Shown here: piece after piece, positions 34,494 to 43,727 of the stretch
Layout: each line of letters begins with the position of its first letter
How positions within the stretch are numbered: position 1 is the stretch's first letter
DNA from: Phenylobacterium montanum
GTDB taxonomy: Bacteria; Pseudomonadota; Alphaproteobacteria; Caulobacterales; Caulobacteraceae
Length of the DNA stretch: 64,000 nt
Assembly (NCBI RefSeq): GCF_018135625.1
Contig: NZ_CP073078.1
Span: 3,318,501 to 3,382,500 of the forward strand
Reading direction: 5' to 3'
Translations under genes and position numbers: made by a program
Notes under the pieces: generated by a model
The model's input: only the letters and a program-made list of their open reading frames with translations
Database searches by the model: none
Told to the model about the DNA's origin: nothing

Positions 34494-34533
34494 CGTGGCC
34501 TCCCATCAGCCCGTTGAGATAGCGACGTTATGC

Positions 34534-34968
34534 CTAAGCCTGGCCGGCGCCAATCGCGGGCGGGCGCCAGGCCATGCCGATCGACGCCGGCGCCGTGGGC
34601 TGAAAGCCGAACTGGGCGTAGAGGTCCTTGGCCGGGCCGTCGGCGATCAGGCTGACATAGCCGGTCGGCGGAACCTCGGCCTCCAGCCAGGCCATGATCT
34701 CCACCATGATCGCCTTGCCGTAGCCGCGACCCTGGAATCGGGGATCCACGGCGATGTCGACCACCTGGAAGAAGCAGCCTCCGTCGCCGATCACCCGGCC
34801 CATGCCGATCGCTTCGTCGCCCATGAACAGCTGCACGGCGAAGAGGCTGCCGGCGAGGCCCCGCGCGGCCGCCATGGGGCTCTTGTCGCTGAGGCCCGCG
34901 GCTGTGCGAAGCCGGCGATAGGTCTCGACGGACGGAACGGCGTCCGAGACTCGAATGGATTGGGTCAC
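34534..34968 (-). CDS. GNAT family N-acetyltransferase
   Basis: Acetyltransferase of 144 residues. The acetyl-CoA-binding motif A is visible as VDIAVDPRFQGRGYGKAIMVEIM (R/Q-x-x-G-x-G/A), and the final strand pair includes YVSLIADGPAKDLYAQFGFQPT. The start is GTG at 34968 and overlaps the stop of the cyclophilin gene by four bases (GTGA), so the two are coupled. The acceptor amine is unknown. Length and motif order are usual for small-molecule GNATs. Confidence 0.87.
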   Translation of the reverse strand: MTQSIRVSDAVPSVETYRRLRTAAGLSDKSPMAAARGLAGSLFAVQLFMGDEAIGMGRVIGDGGCFFQVVDIAVDPRFQGRGYGKAIMVEIMAWLEAEVPPTGYVSLIADGPAKDLYAQFGFQPTAPASIGMAWRPPAIGAGQA

Positions 34969-35777
34969 GGCTGGCTCCGGGAGGGAACGTCGATATCGCA
35001 GATGCTGAAATCCGCGCCCTTGGCCGCGCGAACCTTGCGGATCAGGGCGGCGAAGGCCGCCGAGCGCGGGTTCATCACCTCGAGTTTGGGACGCTCCGTC
35101 GCCGGCAGGTCGGCCATGACGCGGACCTTGATCATGCGGTCGGGATGGGCCGGCGGTTCGCCGATCGCCACGGTGCGCACCACGTCCAGCCCCTGCACCA
35201 CACGCCCCCAGACGCTGTAGCTGCGGTCCAGCCGCCGGCTGGGCTCGCGCATGAAGAAGATTTCGCTGTTGCCGGTGCCCGGGTCTTCCTCGCGCCCCAT
35301 GCCGACCACACCGGCGCAATAGGCGCCGGCGGCGCGCAAGGTTCCGTCGGGGCGCGGCAGCTGGCTGGCTGAGAACGGCGTAGCGCCGACAAAGCCGGTG
35401 ATCCCGTCGCTGGCGCGGGAGGCGATCGCGTCCGCCGCATCGGGCTTGAGCAGGAAGTCGAATTCGGGCGGCAGGTTCGGGTGGCTGGAGGTTCCGCCGT
35501 CGCGGTTGTTGGGATTGCCGGTCTGGTCGACGAAGCGGTCGATCACCCGGTGGAACAGCAGGCCGTCATAGACTCCCTCGCGCGCCAGGAGCTTGACCCG
35601 GGCCACCGACTGCGGGGCGAACTCGGGGCGCATCTCGACCACGATCCTGCCCTGGCTGGTGTCGATCACCAGGGTGTTGTCCGGATCTAGCCCACGCCAG
35701 GTCGGCGCCGGCGCTGCGCTCGCCGCGCCGGCGCATAGCGCCAGGCAGAGCCCGGCCTGCATGGCCCATCGCCGCAT
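34965..35777 (-). CDS. exported cyclophilin-type peptidyl-prolyl isomerase
   Basis: Peptidylprolyl cis-trans isomerase of 270 residues with a signal peptide (about residues 1-21, ending ASA), hence periplasmic. The cyclophilin core includes VVEMRPEFAPQSVARVKLLAREGVYDGLLFHRVIDRFVDQTG, with the FHRV motif and the catalytic Arg. The following segments are longer than in PpiA and carry GNSEIFFMREP and YSVWGRVVQGLDVV, as in larger alphaproteobacterial cyclophilins. The ATG at 35777 is preceded by GGAGGGGGG. It overlaps the GNAT gene downstream by four bases. Confidence 0.88.
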   Translation of the reverse strand: MRRWAMQAGLCLALCAGAASAAPAPTWRGLDPDNTLVIDTSQGRIVVEMRPEFAPQSVARVKLLAREGVYDGLLFHRVIDRFVDQTGNPNNRDGGTSSHPNLPPEFDFLLKPDAADAIASRASDGITGFVGATPFSASQLPRPDGTLRAAGAYCAGVVGMGREEDPGTGNSEIFFMREPSRRLDRSYSVWGRVVQGLDVVRTVAIGEPPAHPDRMIKVRVMADLPATERPKLEVMNPRSAAFAALIRKVRAAKGADFSICDIDVPSRSQP

Positions 35778-35896
35778 GGTTCCCCCCTCCAGTGTCATCA
35801 GCCTTCATAGCCGGCGCGACGCCGTTCTGTCGCGGGTGGACTCCCGTTCGTCCCGCGCGCATCGTGCCGTTAAACAACCGGAACTGGGGGGAAGAC

Positions 35897-37126
35897 TTGA
35901 ACCGAATCGTCCGCGCGCTCGCCCTGGCTCTGGCCCTGGGCTTTTCCGGCCTCGCCGGCGCCGCCCAGGCCGCGGCCCGCGCGCCGCTGATCCTGATCGC
36001 CCTGGACGGTTTCCGCGCCGAATACCTGGACCGCGGCGAGACCCCGAACCTCGCCGCCCTGGGCGCCGAGGGCGTGCGGGCCGAGGCCATGCGGCCAGCT
36101 TTCCCCTCGGTCACCAACCCCAACCACTATACCCTCCTGACCGGCCTCTACCCCGCCCATCACGGGGTCGTGGACAACATGATGAAGGACCCCGCCCTGC
36201 CCGGCCTTTGGTTCGGCGGGGTCGAGGACGGCAGGGACAACGCCGACCCGCGCTGGTGGGGCGGCGCGACGCCGATCTGGATCACCGCCCAGCGCGCGGG
36301 GCTGAGGACCGCCTCCGACGGCTGGCCGCATGACTGGGTGGTCATCAAGGGCCAGGTCCCGACCTATCTCGAGCCGCGCAATCCCAGCGCCCACGTCGCC
36401 GACCAGGTGGACAAGGTGCTGGCCTGGCTGGACCTGCCCCTGGCCCAAAGGCCGGACTTCATCCGCCTGCACCTCGATCCCACCGACGCCATCGGCCACA
36501 TTTTCGGACCCGACGCGCCGCCGACTAACATGGCCATCAAGCAGGTCGACGGGGCGATCGGCCGGCTGGCCCAGGGGCTGAAGGCCCGCGGCCTCTACGA
36601 CAAGGTCAACATCATCATCGTTTCCGACCACGGCATGACCGAGGTCAGCCCGGCCCGCACCTTCAAGCTGGCGGCCCTGGTGGACTCGAAGCTGGTGGAT
36701 GTAGCCACCTTCGGCTCCGACCTCGGCGTCACGCCCCTGGCCGGCCACGAGGCGGAGGTGGAGAAGGCGCTTCTGGGCCGCCATCCGCACCTGTCCTGCT
36801 GGCGACGGGCCGAGATTCCCGCCCACCTGCACTATCGCGACGGCCCGCGGGTCCCACCGATCTTCTGCCTGCCCGACCTCGGCTGGCTGGTGGTGACGCC
36901 GGGGGGCGAGAAGCTCTATGGCGGGCTGAAGGGCGACCACGGCTATGACCCCAACGACCCGGACATGTGGGCGATCTTCCTCGCCCATGGCCCAGGCTTC
37001 AGGTCAGGCGCCAACCTGCCGCTGTTCGAAAATGTCGACGTCTATCCGATGATGACGAAGCTGCTGGCGCTCAAGCCGGAGCCCAATGACGGTCGGCTGG
37101 CCGAGGTCGAGGGTGCGCTGAAGTAG
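35897..37126 (+). CDS. NPP-type phosphodiesterase/alkaline phosphatase superfamily protein
   Basis: Exported hydrolase of 409 residues of the nucleotide pyrophosphatase/phosphodiesterase family. A TTG start at 35897 follows GGGGGGAAG and gives a signal peptide (to about residue 25). The metal and nucleophile motifs are present: LIALDGFRAEYL (Asp), FPSVTNPNHYTLLTGLYP (nucleophile Thr), LDPTDAIGHIFGP (Asp, His), VSDHGM, and a late GDHGYDP. It probably hydrolyses phosphodiesters, such as nucleotides or sugar nucleotides, in the periplasm for phosphate supply. It converges on the cytochrome gene, four bases away. Confidence 0.88.
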   Translation: MNRIVRALALALALGFSGLAGAAQAAARAPLILIALDGFRAEYLDRGETPNLAALGAEGVRAEAMRPAFPSVTNPNHYTLLTGLYPAHHGVVDNMMKDPALPGLWFGGVEDGRDNADPRWWGGATPIWITAQRAGLRTASDGWPHDWVVIKGQVPTYLEPRNPSAHVADQVDKVLAWLDLPLAQRPDFIRLHLDPTDAIGHIFGPDAPPTNMAIKQVDGAIGRLAQGLKARGLYDKVNIIIVSDHGMTEVSPARTFKLAALVDSKLVDVATFGSDLGVTPLAGHEAEVEKALLGRHPHLSCWRRAEIPAHLHYRDGPRVPPIFCLPDLGWLVVTPGGEKLYGGLKGDHGYDPNDPDMWAIFLAHGPGFRSGANLPLFENVDVYPMMTKLLALKPEPNDGRLAEVEGALK

Positions 37127-37129
37127 GCG

Positions 37130-37495
37130 CTACTTCTTCAGCGAGGCCAGATAGGCGATCAGGTCGCGGCGCTCCTGGGCGTCCGGGACCTGGGCCTGCA
37201 TGGGCGAGCCCGAGACTATCTTGGTCGGGTCGGTGAGGAATTTGTCGAGCTGGTCCGGCGTCCAGGTCAGGCCCGAGGCGGTCATGGCGTCGGAATAGTT
37301 GAAGTCCGCCGCCGTCCCGGCCTTGCGGCCGACGACCCCGTGCAGATCCGGCCCCTGGCCCGGGCCATCCAGCGAATGGCACATGACGCAGCGCGACTGA
37401 TAGGCGGCTTCCCCCTTGGCGATGTCGGCGCCCTGGCCGTGCGCCGCGCCGGCGATGCCGAGGGCTGCTGTCGCAATCGCCAGGACCCGCCTCAC
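37130..37495 (-). CDS. periplasmic class I cytochrome c
   Basis: Single-haem cytochrome of 121 residues. A signal peptide covers residues 1-21 (to AHGQG), the haem site is CVMCH at residues 36-40, and the likely axial Met is Met99 in SGSPMQAQ. The layout with LHGVVGRKAGTAADFNYSDAM matches cytochrome c2/c550-like soluble proteins. The gene overlaps the stop of the PQQ-type dehydrogenase gene by four bases, so it probably accepts electrons from that enzyme and passes them to the respiratory chain. Confidence 0.9.
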   Translation of the reverse strand: MRRVLAIATAALGIAGAAHGQGADIAKGEAAYQSRCVMCHSLDGPGQGPDLHGVVGRKAGTAADFNYSDAMTASGLTWTPDQLDKFLTDPTKIVSGSPMQAQVPDAQERRDLIAYLASLKK

Positions 37496-38841
37496 TGGCC
37501 GGCCCCGTGCGCCACCCGCCAGATCCCGCCGCCGCCGTCATCGCTGACCAGAAGGGCGCCGTCATGCGCCACCGCCACGCCCACCGGTCGGCCCCAGACG
37601 CTCTTGGCGTCGATGACGAAGCCGGTCAGGAAGTCCTCGTACTCCCCGGTCGGGACCCCGTCCTTCAGCTTGACCCGCACCACCTTGTAGCCGGTGCGGA
37701 CCGCCCGATTCCACGATCCGTGCAGGGCCACGAAGGCGTCTCCCTGGTACTCGGCCGGAAAGGCCGCCGGACCGCCCTTGGCCGTGTAGAAGGTCAGCTC
37801 CAGCGGCGCGGAGTGCGGCTGGAAAAGCACGTCCGGCGTCGTCACCCTGTCGGCCAGGTCGGGCCTCTGGCCCTTCAGCCGCGGGTCCTCGTGGGCGCCG
37901 ATATAGTACCAGGGCCAGCCGTAGAACCCGCCCTCTCGCACCCGCGTGGCATAGTCCGGCGGGGTGTCGTCGCCCAGCAGGTCGCGCTCGTTGGTGGCGC
38001 ACCAGACGTCGTGGGTCCTGGGATGGATCGCCAGGCCCACGCAATTGCGGATGCCGGCGGCGAACACCTTGCGGTCCTTGCCCTCAGGGTCGAAGGACAG
38101 CACCGCGGCCCGGTCCTCCTCCTGGCCCCACATCACGCCCAGCGCATGGTCCTTCTGCCAGGCCAGCGCCTCTTCGGGCGTCTTCTTGGTCACCTGCTCG
38201 GCGATGTTCGAGCCAGAGCCGATCGAGACCAGCATGCGCTTGCCGTCGGGCGAGAAGGCGACGTCGCGGGTGAAATGGTACTGGCTGCCGGCGGTCAGCT
38301 TGGGGACGATGGTCTCCGGCGCGCCCGAGGCCTTCAGGTCGCCGTCGTGATAGGCGAACCGGACCACCGAATTGGTGTTGGCCACATAGACCCACTTGGG
38401 ATGCGGGCCGGGCGGGTAGAAGGCGACGCCGAACGGCCGGTCCAGGCCCTCGGCGAAGGTCTCGCTCTGGTCGGGCTTGGCGGCGCCGTCCTTGGCGCGG
38501 AACACGTGGATGCGGCCGCCTTGGGTCTCGGCGACAAAGATATCGCCATTGGGCGCGATCCGGATGGTGCGCGGGCCTGACAGGGTGGCGAACTGGCTGA
38601 CGGTGAAGCCCGCCGGAGTCTTCAGCGCGGCGTCGGCCGGCCTGGGCTTCAGGCTGGCGACGGCGGCGGCGATCGCCTTGGACGGGGGATTGAGATCGGC
38701 GGGCGTGATTTTCCGCACCACGCCCGGGGCATCGGTGGTCCAGTCGCCATAGGCCGCGGCGCCGGTGCGGGTCTGGGCGTGGGCCAAGCCCGCCGCCGCC
38801 AGGGCCGCCAGCCCCGTCGTGGTCATCCAACGCTTGATCAT
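37492..38841 (-). CDS. PQQ-dependent sugar/sorbosone dehydrogenase-like protein, exported
   Basis: Periplasmic beta-propeller oxidoreductase of 449 residues; signal peptide about residues 1-22. The fold follows the glucose/sorbosone dehydrogenase family: GFTVSQFATLSGPRTIRIAPNGDIFVAE near the start, VAFSPDGKRMLVS, then GIRNCVGLAIHPRTHDVW and the late LLVSDDGGGGIWRV. Family enzymes use PQQ with calcium to oxidise aldoses. Substrate unknown. The four-base overlap with the cytochrome c gene supports a two-component periplasmic oxidation system. PQQ biosynthesis genes are not in the window. Confidence 0.85.
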   Translation of the reverse strand: MIKRWMTTTGLAALAAAGLAHAQTRTGAAAYGDWTTDAPGVVRKITPADLNPPSKAIAAAVASLKPRPADAALKTPAGFTVSQFATLSGPRTIRIAPNGDIFVAETQGGRIHVFRAKDGAAKPDQSETFAEGLDRPFGVAFYPPGPHPKWVYVANTNSVVRFAYHDGDLKASGAPETIVPKLTAGSQYHFTRDVAFSPDGKRMLVSIGSGSNIAEQVTKKTPEEALAWQKDHALGVMWGQEEDRAAVLSFDPEGKDRKVFAAGIRNCVGLAIHPRTHDVWCATNERDLLGDDTPPDYATRVREGGFYGWPWYYIGAHEDPRLKGQRPDLADRVTTPDVLFQPHSAPLELTFYTAKGGPAAFPAEYQGDAFVALHGSWNRAVRTGYKVVRVKLKDGVPTGEYEDFLTGFVIDAKSVWGRPVGVAVAHDGALLVSDDGGGGIWRVAHGAGQ

Positions 38842-38931
38842 GTCGTCCTCTGTCGCTCGCCGCTCCGCCTCACCTTATCGCCTGACTTGGTGGGCGGAGC
38901 AGCAGATTTCCAGGCGATCGCCGGCTGGTCC

Positions 38932-40233
38932 CTATCGCGGCGCCGGCTGCCCGCCCTGGCGATAGACCACCCCGGCCTTCATCACGAACTTGACGTGCTC
39001 CAGCTGGCTGACGTCGGCCATGGGATCGCCATCGACGGCGACGATGTCGGCGTATTTGCCCGGTGCGATGGCGCCGAGGTCCGCGCCCAGCGGGCCGAGT
39101 TCCTTGGCGGCGGTGGTGGTGGCGGCCTGCACCGCCTGCATCGGGGTCATGCCCCACTCGACCATCTTGGCGAACTGCTTGCCGTTGTCGCCGTGGGGGT
39201 AGACCCCGGCGTCGGTGCCGAAGGTCATGATCACCCCGGCCTTGACCGCCCGGCGAAAGGTCTCGCGCTGCAGCTTGCCGATCGCCCGCTCCTTGGCCAG
39301 GTTCTCGGGCAGCATGCCCATCTTGGCCCCTTCGGCGAGGATGAAGTCGTCGTTGTAGATGTCCATGTCGAAGGCCGCGCCCTTGGCCTTGGCCAGGGCC
39401 ATGGCTTCGTCGTCGGCCAGGCTGGCGTGCTCGATGGTGTCGACCCCGGCGCGGATGGCGTCCTTGATGCCGCTGGTCCCGTGGGCGTGGGCTGCGACCT
39501 TCATGCCCAGCATGTGGGCCTCGTCCACCGCCGCCTTCATCTCCTCATAGGTCATCTGCTGGGCGCCGACGCTGTCGCCCTTGGACAGGACCCCGCCGGT
39601 GGCGCAGAGCTTGATCAGGTCGGCGCCGTACTTGTGGTTCTCGCGCACCTTGTGGCGCACCGCGCCCGGTCCGTCGGCCACGCCCTCGCCCACGTCGTGA
39701 TAGGCGTAGGGCAGAAGGTTCTCGTCGCAGTGGCCGCCGGTGGCCCCGATCAGGGGGCCGGAGACGAACAGGCGCGGGCCGGCAGTCTCTCCGGAATTGA
39801 TGGAATCACGCAGGGCCACGTCGGCAAAGCCGTCGGCGCCCACATTGCGCAGGGTGGTGAAGCCGGCCTGCAAGCTCTTCCAGGCCTGGGCCACGCCGCT
39901 GATCGCCTGCGAGGGCACGCTGACGCCGAGGCCCTGATAGCCTTCGCTGTCCGGGCGCGAGGTGATGTGGGTATGCATGTCGATGAAGCCGGGCAGGATC
40001 GTCTCAGCCCCCAGATCGATCCGCCGCGCATCCGCCGGCGCCGCGAGGCTGGCCGCTGTTCCAACCTGGACGATATGCTCGTCCTTGATCAGCACGGCGG
40101 GGCTGGAGATCACAGACCCCGAGGCGGGATCGACCATCTTGGCCGCCGTCAGGTAGATCGTCTCGGCCCTCGCCGCCGTGGCCAGCGCCATCACCGCCAC
40201 GCTGGCCAAGGCCGCGTTCTTCAAACCCTTCAT
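38932..40233 (-). CDS. exported metal-dependent amidohydrolase (Xaa-Arg/Pro carboxypeptidase-like)
   Basis: Amidohydrolase of 433 residues with a signal peptide (about 1-23). Metal ligands appear in order: DMHTH, a lysine in LIKLCATGG, AAHAHG, IEHAS, and TDAG, the set expected for a binuclear type I site. The C-terminal GAIAPGKYADIVAVDGDP closes the flanking beta-sandwich. It most resembles imidazolonepropionase-like/Xaa-Pro dipeptidase-annotated proteins, including Caulobacter enzymes shown to cleave C-terminal basic residues; exact specificity is inferred. GAGGAAGC precedes the ATG at 40233. Upstream are 254 bases with no recognised gene. Confidence 0.87.
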   Translation of the reverse strand: MKGLKNAALASVAVMALATAARAETIYLTAAKMVDPASGSVISSPAVLIKDEHIVQVGTAASLAAPADARRIDLGAETILPGFIDMHTHITSRPDSEGYQGLGVSVPSQAISGVAQAWKSLQAGFTTLRNVGADGFADVALRDSINSGETAGPRLFVSGPLIGATGGHCDENLLPYAYHDVGEGVADGPGAVRHKVRENHKYGADLIKLCATGGVLSKGDSVGAQQMTYEEMKAAVDEAHMLGMKVAAHAHGTSGIKDAIRAGVDTIEHASLADDEAMALAKAKGAAFDMDIYNDDFILAEGAKMGMLPENLAKERAIGKLQRETFRRAVKAGVIMTFGTDAGVYPHGDNGKQFAKMVEWGMTPMQAVQAATTTAAKELGPLGADLGAIAPGKYADIVAVDGDPMADVSQLEHVKFVMKAGVVYRQGGQPAPR

Positions 40234-40487
40234 CTGCTTCCTCACCACTCCCAGGCGCACCGCTGCGCCGCACGTGACAGCACCGCTGCACAGGTTCGAG
40301 GCCCAAGGCAAGGGCGCCGTGATCACACCAACAGCCTTTGCGACCAATTCGCCGTTCACGCGTTTCTGATGCGCGCCATACGTGTCTTGCGCGATTCGCG
40401 GGCGCCCCAGGTGTGACCTTTGAGCTATAAAGCCACCACCTAACCACCGACCCAGACCGACCCCAAAAGATCGACCCGGAGGACCCC

Positions 40488-40727
40488 ATGGTTCAGGTGA
40501 TTACCGTTGCGCCCATCACGGGCGGATGGACCGTGCAACACGACATCGCCGGCAACGCCATGCTTTTCAAGAGCGGCGCCAAGGCCGAGGCGGCGGCCCG
40601 CGAACTGGGCGGCAACCTCGCGCAGAAGGGCGAACCTGCCGAGATACACATCTATCTGCGCGACGGCTCCCTGGCCGGCCGTTTCCTCTGCCCGCCCCAG
40701 TTCAGGACCATGGCGGAGGCCTTCTGA
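40488..40727 (+). CDS. DUF2188 domain protein
   Basis: Small protein of 79 residues matching the DUF2188 pattern: GWTVQHDIAGNAMLFKSGAKAEAAARELGGNLAQKGEPAEIHIYLRDGSLAGRF. Members are small, water-soluble and often linked to stress or spore-like conditions, but no function is established. CGGAGGACCCC lies just before the ATG. A TATAAA at 40426-40431 may be the -10 element. The PilZ gene follows on the same strand about 100 bases later. Confidence 0.75.
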   Translation: MVQVITVAPITGGWTVQHDIAGNAMLFKSGAKAEAAARELGGNLAQKGEPAEIHIYLRDGSLAGRFLCPPQFRTMAEAF

Positions 40728-40833
40728 GGCGGTTCTGGGGGCCGCCGGACAACCCGATCCGTGACGCGTGACACAATGCCGCGCGCCGCCAATTTAAGAC
40801 CCGGGAAAGCCTGTTGCGTGCATTTTCCCAAGC

Positions 40834-41199
40834 ATGGACAGGCCGGAAGCCGTATTGCTCATGCCGACGGACGGGGCTGACCCGCGCCGCAGCGAGCCGC
40901 GGCTTCGCACGCTCCTCAGCGGCAAGCTGGTGTTTGGAACGCATGACCTGACGGCCGACTGCGCCGTCAGGAACTTGTCCGAGCGGGGCGCCAAGCTGCA
41001 CACGACCCTGGCCGCCAATCTGCCGCGCGAGCTGTGGCTGATCATGGTCAAGAAGGGCTGCGCCTATCGCGCCACGGTCTGCTGGCGTCGCGGCGACGAG
41101 GTGGGCGTGCGCTTCGAGAGCGAGCACGACCTGACCCGCAACACCGATCCCGACCTGGTCGCCGTTCGCCGGGTCTGGCGGGAAGTCGCCGCACGATAG
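40834..41199 (+). CDS. PilZ domain protein (c-di-GMP binding candidate)
   Basis: Protein of 121 residues, essentially a single PilZ domain. The c-di-GMP-binding elements are visible: the Arg cluster RRSEPRLRT near residues 18-26 and the D/NxSxxG-like NLSERGAKL near 48. The remaining strands fit the six-stranded barrel, including CAYRATVCWRRGDEVGVRFESEHD. C-di-GMP controls motility and stalk development in Caulobacterales; the effector partner here is unknown. It converges on the hybrid histidine kinase gene, ten bases away. Confidence 0.87.
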   Translation: MDRPEAVLLMPTDGADPRRSEPRLRTLLSGKLVFGTHDLTADCAVRNLSERGAKLHTTLAANLPRELWLIMVKKGCAYRATVCWRRGDEVGVRFESEHDLTRNTDPDLVAVRRVWREVAAR

Positions 41200-41209
41200 A
41201 GGCCGCCGA

Positions 41210-42628
41210 CTATCCGGCCGCGCGGATGCGCTGCAACTCAGTGGCGAGCTGGTCCATGTTCACCGGCTTGCGCACGATCGGCGAGGCGGCATAGCGCTCA
41301 GGATTGTCCAGCCGCTCGTAGCCGGTGCAGAACAGGAACGGCACGCCCCCGCGCTGCAGCAGATCCGCCAACGGATAGACGGTGTGGCCGCGCAGGTGGA
41401 CGTCGAGCATGGCCACGTCGGGCAGGGCGCTTTCGGCGATCAGGTGGAAGGCCTCGTCGACCGATAGGGCCGGGCCGACCACGGTCCAGCCGCGACGACG
41501 CATCTGTTCGGCGATCTCCATCGCCACCAGGCTCTCGTCCTCGACGATCAGCAGGCGCTCGCCCTCGCTCGCCGCAGTCTGGCTAATCGGGCTGGCCGTG
41601 GCGGATTCGCGCGGCGGATGGGCGTCGATACGGCAGGCGGTCTCGGGCAGGACGGCCGTCAACCTCAGCCCGCCCTTATCCCATAAGATATCCAGCGCCC
41701 CGCCGAGCTGTCGCGTGACCACCTCGTTGATCAGGGTCGAGCCGAACCCACGCACCGTAGGCGGCGTCACAGGCGGCCCGCCGGTCTCCTGCCAGGTCAA
41801 TTCGACGCCCTTGCCGAGATAGAGGCGCGCCGCCACATCCACCCGTCCTCTCTCGGTCGACAGCGCGCCGTACTTCACCGCATTGGTGGCCAGTTCGTGG
41901 ACCAGCAACCCCACCGGCTGCACCGAGTCCGGCGTCAGCATGATCGTCGGGCAGTCGATACGCACATGCCCGGGCCGTTGATAGGCGGCGCATTCGTCCG
42001 CCACCAGCTGGCCCAGCTCGGCGCCTTCCCACCGGTTGCGGGCCAGCAGCACGTGCGAGCGGCCGAGGGACGAGACTCGGCCCATCACCGCCTCGATGAA
42101 GCTCTCCGTCGAGGCCGCACGGGTCAGGGACACGACCGCCTGGACCACCGCCAGGGCGTTCTTGGCCCGGTGATCGACCTCCCGCGCCAGGAGATTGCGC
42201 GCCTCCTCCACAGCCTTGCGCTCGGTGATGTCACGCAGGATCACCGTCGCCAGACGATCACCGCCGATCTCGACCTGGGAGATCGAGGCCTCGATCGGAA
42301 ACTCCTCGCCGTTGGCCCTCAGGCCGCTGATGGCGCCCAGCGACCCCATCGCCCGGTTGGTGGCGCCGGTGCGGGTGAAGCGGGCGATGTGCTGCTCGTG
42401 GGCGGCGCGAAACCGCTCGGGGATGAAGCGCGAAATGTGCTCGCCCAGCGCCCTGTCGGCCTCGACCCCGAACATGCGCTCGGCCGCCGGGTTGAAAAGC
42501 ACGATCGCCTGGTTGTGGTCGACCGTGACGATGGCGTCCATGGCCGAGGCGACAATACCCTCCAGCCGCCGCTTGATGTCCGCGACATCCTTAGACCCGC
42601 TCTGCCGACGGCGAGGGGCAGTGGTCAT
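41210..42628 (-). CDS. PAS-HWE hybrid histidine kinase with C-terminal receiver
   Basis: Cytoplasmic signalling protein of 472 residues. A PAS domain covers about residues 25-140 (ending VILRDITERKAVEEA). The HWE kinase core follows: REVDHRAKNALAVVQAVV with phospho-acceptor His near 153, HELATNAVKYGALS, and the WQE that names the family. A receiver domain occupies about 355-470, with Asp near 408 in MLDVHLRGH. No membrane segments, so the PAS domain senses an internal signal such as redox, light or a ligand. No separate response regulator is adjacent. This kinase family is frequent in alphaproteobacteria. Confidence 0.92.
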   Translation of the reverse strand: MTTAPRRRQSGSKDVADIKRRLEGIVASAMDAIVTVDHNQAIVLFNPAAERMFGVEADRALGEHISRFIPERFRAAHEQHIARFTRTGATNRAMGSLGAISGLRANGEEFPIEASISQVEIGGDRLATVILRDITERKAVEEARNLLAREVDHRAKNALAVVQAVVSLTRAASTESFIEAVMGRVSSLGRSHVLLARNRWEGAELGQLVADECAAYQRPGHVRIDCPTIMLTPDSVQPVGLLVHELATNAVKYGALSTERGRVDVAARLYLGKGVELTWQETGGPPVTPPTVRGFGSTLINEVVTRQLGGALDILWDKGGLRLTAVLPETACRIDAHPPRESATASPISQTAASEGERLLIVEDESLVAMEIAEQMRRRGWTVVGPALSVDEAFHLIAESALPDVAMLDVHLRGHTVYPLADLLQRGGVPFLFCTGYERLDNPERYAASPIVRKPVNMDQLATELQRIRAAG

Positions 42629-42810
42629 GGATCGAACGCCCTCCTCGATCTGAATCGACTATAAGGGGAACTCGGCGCGCTTCAAGGTTGAGTCTGACTT
42701 TACCGCCAAGCCGGCGCCCGAGGCCGCACAGGCCGCTCGGATCGGGTTCGGCGAGGTTTTATCGGCGGCGCCGTAGCCTGGCGGTCCCGTTTCCGGGCAG
42801 GCTGCAGCGG

Positions 42811-43371
42811 TCACGCCTCCAGCTCGATGTCCCAATAGAGGTAGTCGAGCCAGCTTTCGTGCAGGTGGTTGGGCGGGAAGCGCCGGCCGTGTTCCTGCAG
42901 TTCGTACATGTTGGGGCGGCGGGGGTGATGGTGCGGGTGCATGCCCGCTTCGCGCGGGGTGCGGCCGCCCTTGGTCAGGTTGCAGGGGGCGCAGGCGGTG
43001 ACGATGTTCTCCCAGGTCGTGCGACCGCCGCGGGAGCGGGGGATGACATGGTCGAAGGTCAGGTCGTCGCCGGAACCGCAGTACTGGCAGGCGAAGGCGT
43101 CGCGCAGGAACAGGTTGAAGCGGGTGAAGGCCGGCGGCCGATCCTGGGCCACGTACTGCTTCAGCGACACCACGCTGGGCAGCTTCATCTCGAAGGAGGG
43201 GGAGTGGACCGTCTGGTCGTAGGTCGAGACCACGTCGACCCGGTCGAGAAACACCGCCTTGATCACTTCCTGCCAAGGCCACAGGGACAGAGGATAGTAG
43301 GAAAGCGGCCGGAAGTCCGCATTGAGCACGAGAGCCGGCCATCCCGACGGCGGACGCTTAAGCACCTGCAT
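42811..43371 (-). CDS. HNH endonuclease family protein
   Basis: Protein of 186 residues with an HNH nuclease domain. The zinc pairs CQYCG and CAPC flank the catalytic DHVIPRSRGGRTTWENIV, so the site looks intact. The N-terminal half (ALVLNADFRPLSYYPLSLWPWQEV) is conserved in this widespread chromosomal group. It has no restriction or anti-phage partners nearby, so it is more likely a housekeeping repair or RNA/DNA-processing nuclease than part of a defence system. The gene stands alone. Confidence 0.85.
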   Translation of the reverse strand: MQVLKRPPSGWPALVLNADFRPLSYYPLSLWPWQEVIKAVFLDRVDVVSTYDQTVHSPSFEMKLPSVVSLKQYVAQDRPPAFTRFNLFLRDAFACQYCGSGDDLTFDHVIPRSRGGRTTWENIVTACAPCNLTKGGRTPREAGMHPHHHPRRPNMYELQEHGRRFPPNHLHESWLDYLYWDIELEA

Positions 43372-43654
43372 GGGAAACCTCCCACCGGGCTGGTCCGGCG
43401 GCTGTACGAGCCGCTGATGTCAACGCGAATGGACTGAAGACGAGCTCCTTCCTGACCGCGGCGCCCGCTTCACCGTCAGAATCGACCGATCGATTCGCGA
43501 GCATTCTCACCATAGGGGAAAAGCGGCGACAGCTCCATGTCAGGAATGTGATCGTTTGGCCACCATATGGCCAGAAGCGGGGGGTAGGCTAAAAAAACTT
43601 GATCGGGACCTAAGGCCCCGGGAGGATCGCTTGAGGGGAGCAGATCCTCTGAGA

Positions 43655-43690
43655 GAAAAACCGGGAGGAGCGTGGGGAGACGCCCCTCCC
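43655..43690 (-). terminator. intrinsic terminator of the 34-residue membrane protein gene
   Basis: On the minus strand GGGAGGGGCGT and ACGCTCCTCCC form an 11-base stem (one G-T pair) with loop CTCCCC, followed by GGTTTTT. It lies 37 bases after the small gene's stop and supports that gene being expressed. The rest of the spacer 43372-43654 has no gene I can recognise. Confidence 0.8.
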
Positions 43691-43727
43691 TAGTCATTCG
43701 GATCCATCATCGGATCGGGAACAGGGC

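Noticed and set aside
42811-43371. HNH nuclease as part of a defence island
   Set aside because: No methyltransferase, helicase, NTPase or toxin gene lies beside it, and this HNH type is a widespread stand-alone chromosomal gene.
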